64,000 nt of DNA from Bradyrhizobium sp. B097. GTDB taxonomy: Bacteria > Pseudomonadota > Alphaproteobacteria > Rhizobiales > Xanthobacteraceae. Location: positions 1,608,501 through 1,672,500 of the forward strand of contig NZ_CP152412.1 of assembly GCF_038957035.1 (NCBI RefSeq), written 5' to 3'. The notes under the pieces were generated by a model. It saw nothing but the letters and a program-made list of their open reading frames with translations, was not told the origin of the DNA and made no database searches. Shown here one piece after another: positions 61,327-64,000 of the stretch; position 1 is the first letter of the stretch; every line of letters starts with the position of its first letter. A program made the position numbers and the translations under genes.

Positions 61327-62280
61327 TTGAACGATTTCGGGCAATACACCGACGCCATTCGGGGTGCGACGGTGACATTTCTGAAATCCGCCCCATCGTC
61401 CCACCGTTGGGGGGTGAAGTATCTCCCCTTGAATCGCACGATCCTTCAGTTCGGAGCCGACGGCGGCCCGGGGATCTCTCATGGCGTCACCGCCCCGAAC
61501 TTGACGACGGTGATGATCCAGTCGTCCAATTTCGATGATCGCGTCGTGCTCGATGGCGTGCCATGCCATGTGTCGGACCTGGTCATTATGCCCCCGGACT
61601 GTCAATTTACCTTTGTTCGGTTCGGTCACGTCGAGTGGATAGCATGGTCGCTGCCGGGGGATGGGGAGGTCGCGAGGAAGATCCTTCCCGTCGCCACAAG
61701 TCGGGAATCGCCGAACACCGCCAAGCATCGCGTCCGGTTGCCAATACCGATCGCATCGGGACTGATCGAAGCATCGAGGCGGGCCCTGCGTTCCGTCTCC
61801 GATTCCGCTTCCGCCGATCGGCCCATGATGGCCCGGGAGACGGAGCGCGCCTTGATGGATGAACTGGCTTACGTCTGGGACAATCGCCTGAGCGAGACCC
61901 TCCTGCCCACCAAGTACACCGTCTCGTCCGAGCGAATCGTTCTGGAGGCACTCGAATTCGTGCGGAAGAAGCCGGAAAGCATCGTCCATATCAAGGATAT
62001 CGTGAAAGCCACCAAGGTGGAGTACCGAACCTTGCTGCGCGCTTTCGAGCGCTATCTCGGCTTCTCGCCAAAGCACTATCTGAAGCTGCGACAGCTAAAC
62101 CTGGTTTACCATGAGATCCGTCGCGGGAATGGTGCATCCGCCAGGCTCGCCGATATCCTGGCGGCCCACGGCGTCACCGAGTTCGGCAGGTTTGCCGGCC
62201 ACTACCGGTCGCTGTTCGGCGAGTTGCCATCCGAGACATATCGCCGGTTTCGCGCAGTGAAGTCTGGCAATTCGCTGTGA
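61327..62280 (+). CDS. AraC-family regulator
   Basis: A 317-aa protein with a sensing domain and a C-terminal HTH (VHIKDIVKATKVEYRTLLRA, SARLADILAAHGVTEFGRFA, FGELPSETYRRF). It lies between the HdeA and second Omp25-type genes and may regulate its neighbours. The first ATG-type start is a TTG at 61327 (LNDFGQYTDAIRG), so the exact start is uncertain. Confidence 0.85.
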   Translation: MNDFGQYTDAIRGATVTFLKSAPSSHRWGVKYLPLNRTILQFGADGGPGISHGVTAPNLTTVMIQSSNFDDRVVLDGVPCHVSDLVIMPPDCQFTFVRFGHVEWIAWSLPGDGEVARKILPVATSRESPNTAKHRVRLPIPIASGLIEASRRALRSVSDSASADRPMMARETERALMDELAYVWDNRLSETLLPTKYTVSSERIVLEALEFVRKKPESIVHIKDIVKATKVEYRTLLRAFERYLGFSPKHYLKLRQLNLVYHEIRRGNGASARLADILAAHGVTEFGRFAGHYRSLFGELPSETYRRFRAVKSGNSL

Positions 62281-62332
62281 GTTCGGCGTGGTGTTTTGGT
62301 GCAACACCGCGGTGAAATGCTCGGCGGTGACA

Positions 62333-62344
62333 GTTTCTGCATAT
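62333..62344 (+). promoter_or_regulatory. GTTTCTGCATAT motif before the second Omp25-type gene
   Basis: Variant of the GATTYTGCATAG string found before the DUF992 gene and the first Omp25-type gene; 66 bp before the ATG at 62410. Confidence 0.35.
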
Positions 62345-62409
62345 CAGGTGAGCCGGGGGCGATGGCAAATGGCTGGACTATTCTCCACCTTCGAAAAGGC
62401 TCACAGACG

Positions 62410-63156
62410 ATGAAAAAAATCAGTTTACTCGCCGCAGCGGCGGTGACGTCCGTTTCACTGACGGGTATTGCAAAGGCCGCTGACCTTCCTCAGAGACCAA
62501 CCTACAAGGCAGCGCCGATCGCAGCGCCGATGATGTACAACTGGTCCGGCTTCTATCTCGGCGCGAACGGCGGATATGGCTGGAGCAACCAGTGCATCGA
62601 TGTCACCGCCATCAACGGAATTGGCGGCATTTTCGCGGAAGGCTGCAACAGCAAGGGCGGCGGCATCATCGGTGGTCAACTTGGCTATCGCTGGCAGGCT
62701 GGACAATTGGTGTACGGTCTGGAAGCGCAGGGCGACTGGGCCAACATCCGCAATACGCGCATCAGTGCGCAGGATCCGACCCGCACCTACAAGTCGACCC
62801 TCGCCGGCTTGGGCCTTTTCACGGCTCAACTTGGCTACGCGGTCAACGAGGCGTTGTTCTACGTCAAGGGCGGCGGCGCGGTTGGTAGCCAGGACTTTGC
62901 CATCATCAACAACGTGACCGGCACGGGCCTTGCTTTTGCGAACCGGACCCGCTGGGGTGGGGTCGTGGGCGTCGGCTTCGAGTACGGCTTCTCTCCGAAC
63001 TGGACGGCCGGCATCGAGTACGACTATCTGTGGCGGGTGAACGAGAGCAACACCTTCCTGACGCCGTCATTGGGCCCCATCGCGTCGATCACCACCAACA
63101 CCAAGACGGATGCGAATCTGCTCGCGCTCCGCCTCAACTACAAGTTCGGTTACTAA
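62410..63156 (+). CDS. Omp25/Omp31-type outer-membrane beta-barrel protein
   Basis: A 248-aa protein with a signal peptide (LLAAAAVTSVSLTGIAKA-AD), LPQRPTYKAAP, then YNWSGFYLGANGGYGWSNQC and beta-strand repeats to LNYKFGY. It has two cysteines in a loop (QCIDV, EGCNS) that the 59.9-kb paralogue lacks at that place. Followed by a strong terminator hairpin. Confidence 0.9.
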   Translation: MKKISLLAAAAVTSVSLTGIAKAADLPQRPTYKAAPIAAPMMYNWSGFYLGANGGYGWSNQCIDVTAINGIGGIFAEGCNSKGGGIIGGQLGYRWQAGQLVYGLEAQGDWANIRNTRISAQDPTRTYKSTLAGLGLFTAQLGYAVNEALFYVKGGGAVGSQDFAIINNVTGTGLAFANRTRWGGVVGVGFEYGFSPNWTAGIEYDYLWRVNESNTFLTPSLGPIASITTNTKTDANLLALRLNYKFGY

Positions 63157-63164
63157 TGAAGAGA

Positions 63165-63191
63165 GGAGGCCGGCCAACTCGGCTGGCCTCC
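63165..63191 (+). terminator. Terminator hairpin after the Omp25-type gene
   Basis: GGAGGCC-x-GCC and GGC-x-GGCCTCC arms with a 5-nt loop directly after the stop codon. Confidence 0.65.
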
Positions 63192-63325
63192 ACTCGGTCC
63201 CATCATGTGCCTGGGCCCAGGTCGTCCCTGATTCTGGAACTGATCATGCTGCCGAATACGATGTCGAGCGGGCCGAGTAATTCGTGCCGCACACCGGTGT
63301 TCGGACAAAGTGATTGGAGACATCC

Positions 63326-63685
63326 ATGATCGCTGCACGTCGCACGTCGCACGTTGCCGCTGCTCGGCTTGGGCCTGTTCGCCGCTCCGCCGTCCACTTC
63401 CTTAACCGCCGTCACGCCAGATCTCGACCGACCACGTCATCCGCAGGTCTCAACGATCGGTTGATCCATCAACGCGCCGTCGAGGCCGTGATCTGGTCGA
63501 TGCCAGCTATAAGCGAGGTGTTCTTCCGGCAGTCTCTTTTCCGTGGCCTCGGAATGAAGCCCGGCGACGTCATGGTCACGTGTAAGCCCCTTGTGGCGCG
63601 TCACGAGGTACTCACGGCAAGCAACCGAGTCAACCACGCGGCTATGGCATATGAGCAGAAGCAGCCCGTCTTCACCCTCAGTTGA
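63326..63685 (+). pseudogene. Broken DUF1254-domain gene
   Basis: GGAG precedes the ATG. The middle of the frame, QRAVEAVIWSMPAISEVFFR and GMKPGDVMVTCKPLVARHEV, is the start of a DUF1254 domain. The signal-peptide part is in another frame (TLPLLGLGLFAAPPSTSLTA) and ends in a stop, and the gene stops at AMAYEQKQPVFTLS, long before a full DUF1254-DUF1214 protein. At least one frameshift and a C-terminal loss are needed. Confidence 0.65.
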
Positions 63686-63798
63686 CCGCGTAGCACCCGT
63701 CGCTTGCCTCAACGCAACCGCTGAACTCGGCGCAGTGTCCGGGTCCAGTTCTGCGCCGGCGTTTGGTTCCCTGGGGCTATCGTGGCTGCCCCTTCTGT

Positions 63799-64000
63799 TC
63801 ACGACGTACGCTTCTTTGGCTTCTTGCTTATGGCAAGCGTCTCCGCTCCCTTGGTTCCGTGTTTTTCGAAATCGGCCAAAATTCCTTCGTCGGACAAATC
63901 GAGCTTTTTGGAATTTTTCCAATCCTGGCGCGATGTCTTGACGAGCCGCTTCACGACATGCTTGGCGTCTGTCTCGACGGCCAGTTCTCGTCTTGCATCG
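63799..64000 (-). CDS. Hypothetical protein, 5' end beyond the window
   Basis: The last 66 codons of a minus-strand gene: VETDAKHVVKRLVKTSRQDW, then LSDEGILADFEKHGTKGAET and a lysine-rich end to a stop at 63799. No family recognised; a charged, probably helical protein. Only the C-terminus is visible. Confidence 0.55.
   Translation of the reverse strand, partial: DARRELAVETDAKHVVKRLVKTSRQDWKNSKKLDLSDEGILADFEKHGTKGAETLAISKKPKKRTS

Noticed and set aside
1..64000. CRISPR arrays, tRNA and rRNA genes
   Set aside because: No regularly spaced direct repeats and no cloverleaf-like or rRNA sequence was recognised by eye.

Overview
The window looks like chromosome from a Bradyrhizobium- or Rhodopseudomonas-type alphaproteobacterium. 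It is GC-rich, with a haem-PAS fixLJ pair, a complete fixNOQP-fixGHIS block, many candidate FixK boxes (TTG[A/C]-N6-[T/G]CAA) and several small proteins of a rhizobial type. No tRNA, rRNA or CRISPR array was seen. All assignments come from reading the sequence; no database search was run.

Layout. (1) 1-20.7 kb is a micro-oxic block: xfp-ackA (phosphoketolase and acetate kinase), fixL-fixJ, a phasin, small FixK-linked genes, a CBS-BON protein, DUF6455-fixNOQP (cbb3 oxidase) and fixGHIS (its assembly and copper supply). Seven intact FixK boxes sit 58-64 bp (centre to start codon) upstream of a gene, and an eighth sits 92 bp upstream of xfp. (2) 20.8-23.7 kb holds a MarR-AraC pair and an exported metallo-beta-lactamase-fold protein. 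(3) 23.8-28.9 kb is a decayed anaerobic region: an IS5-type stub, an sdhA fragment, an nnrS tail and a frameshifted nirV-like gene. Hemerythrin, hemN and ccmE in the same stretch look intact. (4) 29-32.3 kb has an ABC exporter, an XRE regulator, a lipoyl-like protein and a two-domain copper chaperone. (5) 32.4-33.8 kb holds a dispersed repeat and an integrase-type transposase tail that cuts an sseB-like gene.

(6) 33.8-48.0 kb is a propane/acetone-type diiron monooxygenase cluster. An AcoR-type sigma-54 activator is read divergently from an operon that runs adh - two unknown small genes - mimA-mimB-mimC-mimD - amidohydrolase - MIP18-type protein - GroEL paralogue. A good -24/-12 promoter and a perfect 10-bp-arm inverted repeat lie in the divergent gap. 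A second AcoR-type activator is convergent at the far end. (7) 48.5-54.65 kb is bracketed by two decayed large serine recombinase genes and carries an LssY-domain protein, porin and ABC fragments, a short AraC protein, a FixJ-like regulator and an ion-channel-like protein. (8) 54.7-64 kb has a TAXI-type receptor, three AraC regulators, two Omp25-type outer-membrane proteins, DUF992 and HdeA-like proteins, and a broken DUF1254 gene.

Working together: FixL senses low O2 and FixJ would act through a FixK not in this window, turning on cbb3 oxidase, anaerobic haem synthesis (hemN) and the acetyl-phosphate route. The ABC/PCuAC/ccmE stretch could help copper and haem delivery. The mim cluster would oxidise propane or acetone under sigma-54 control with its own chaperonin. 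The most interesting parts are the regular FixK architecture with unstudied small genes, the two-activator mim locus with two unknown operon proteins, and the graveyard of denitrification, haem and recombinase genes.
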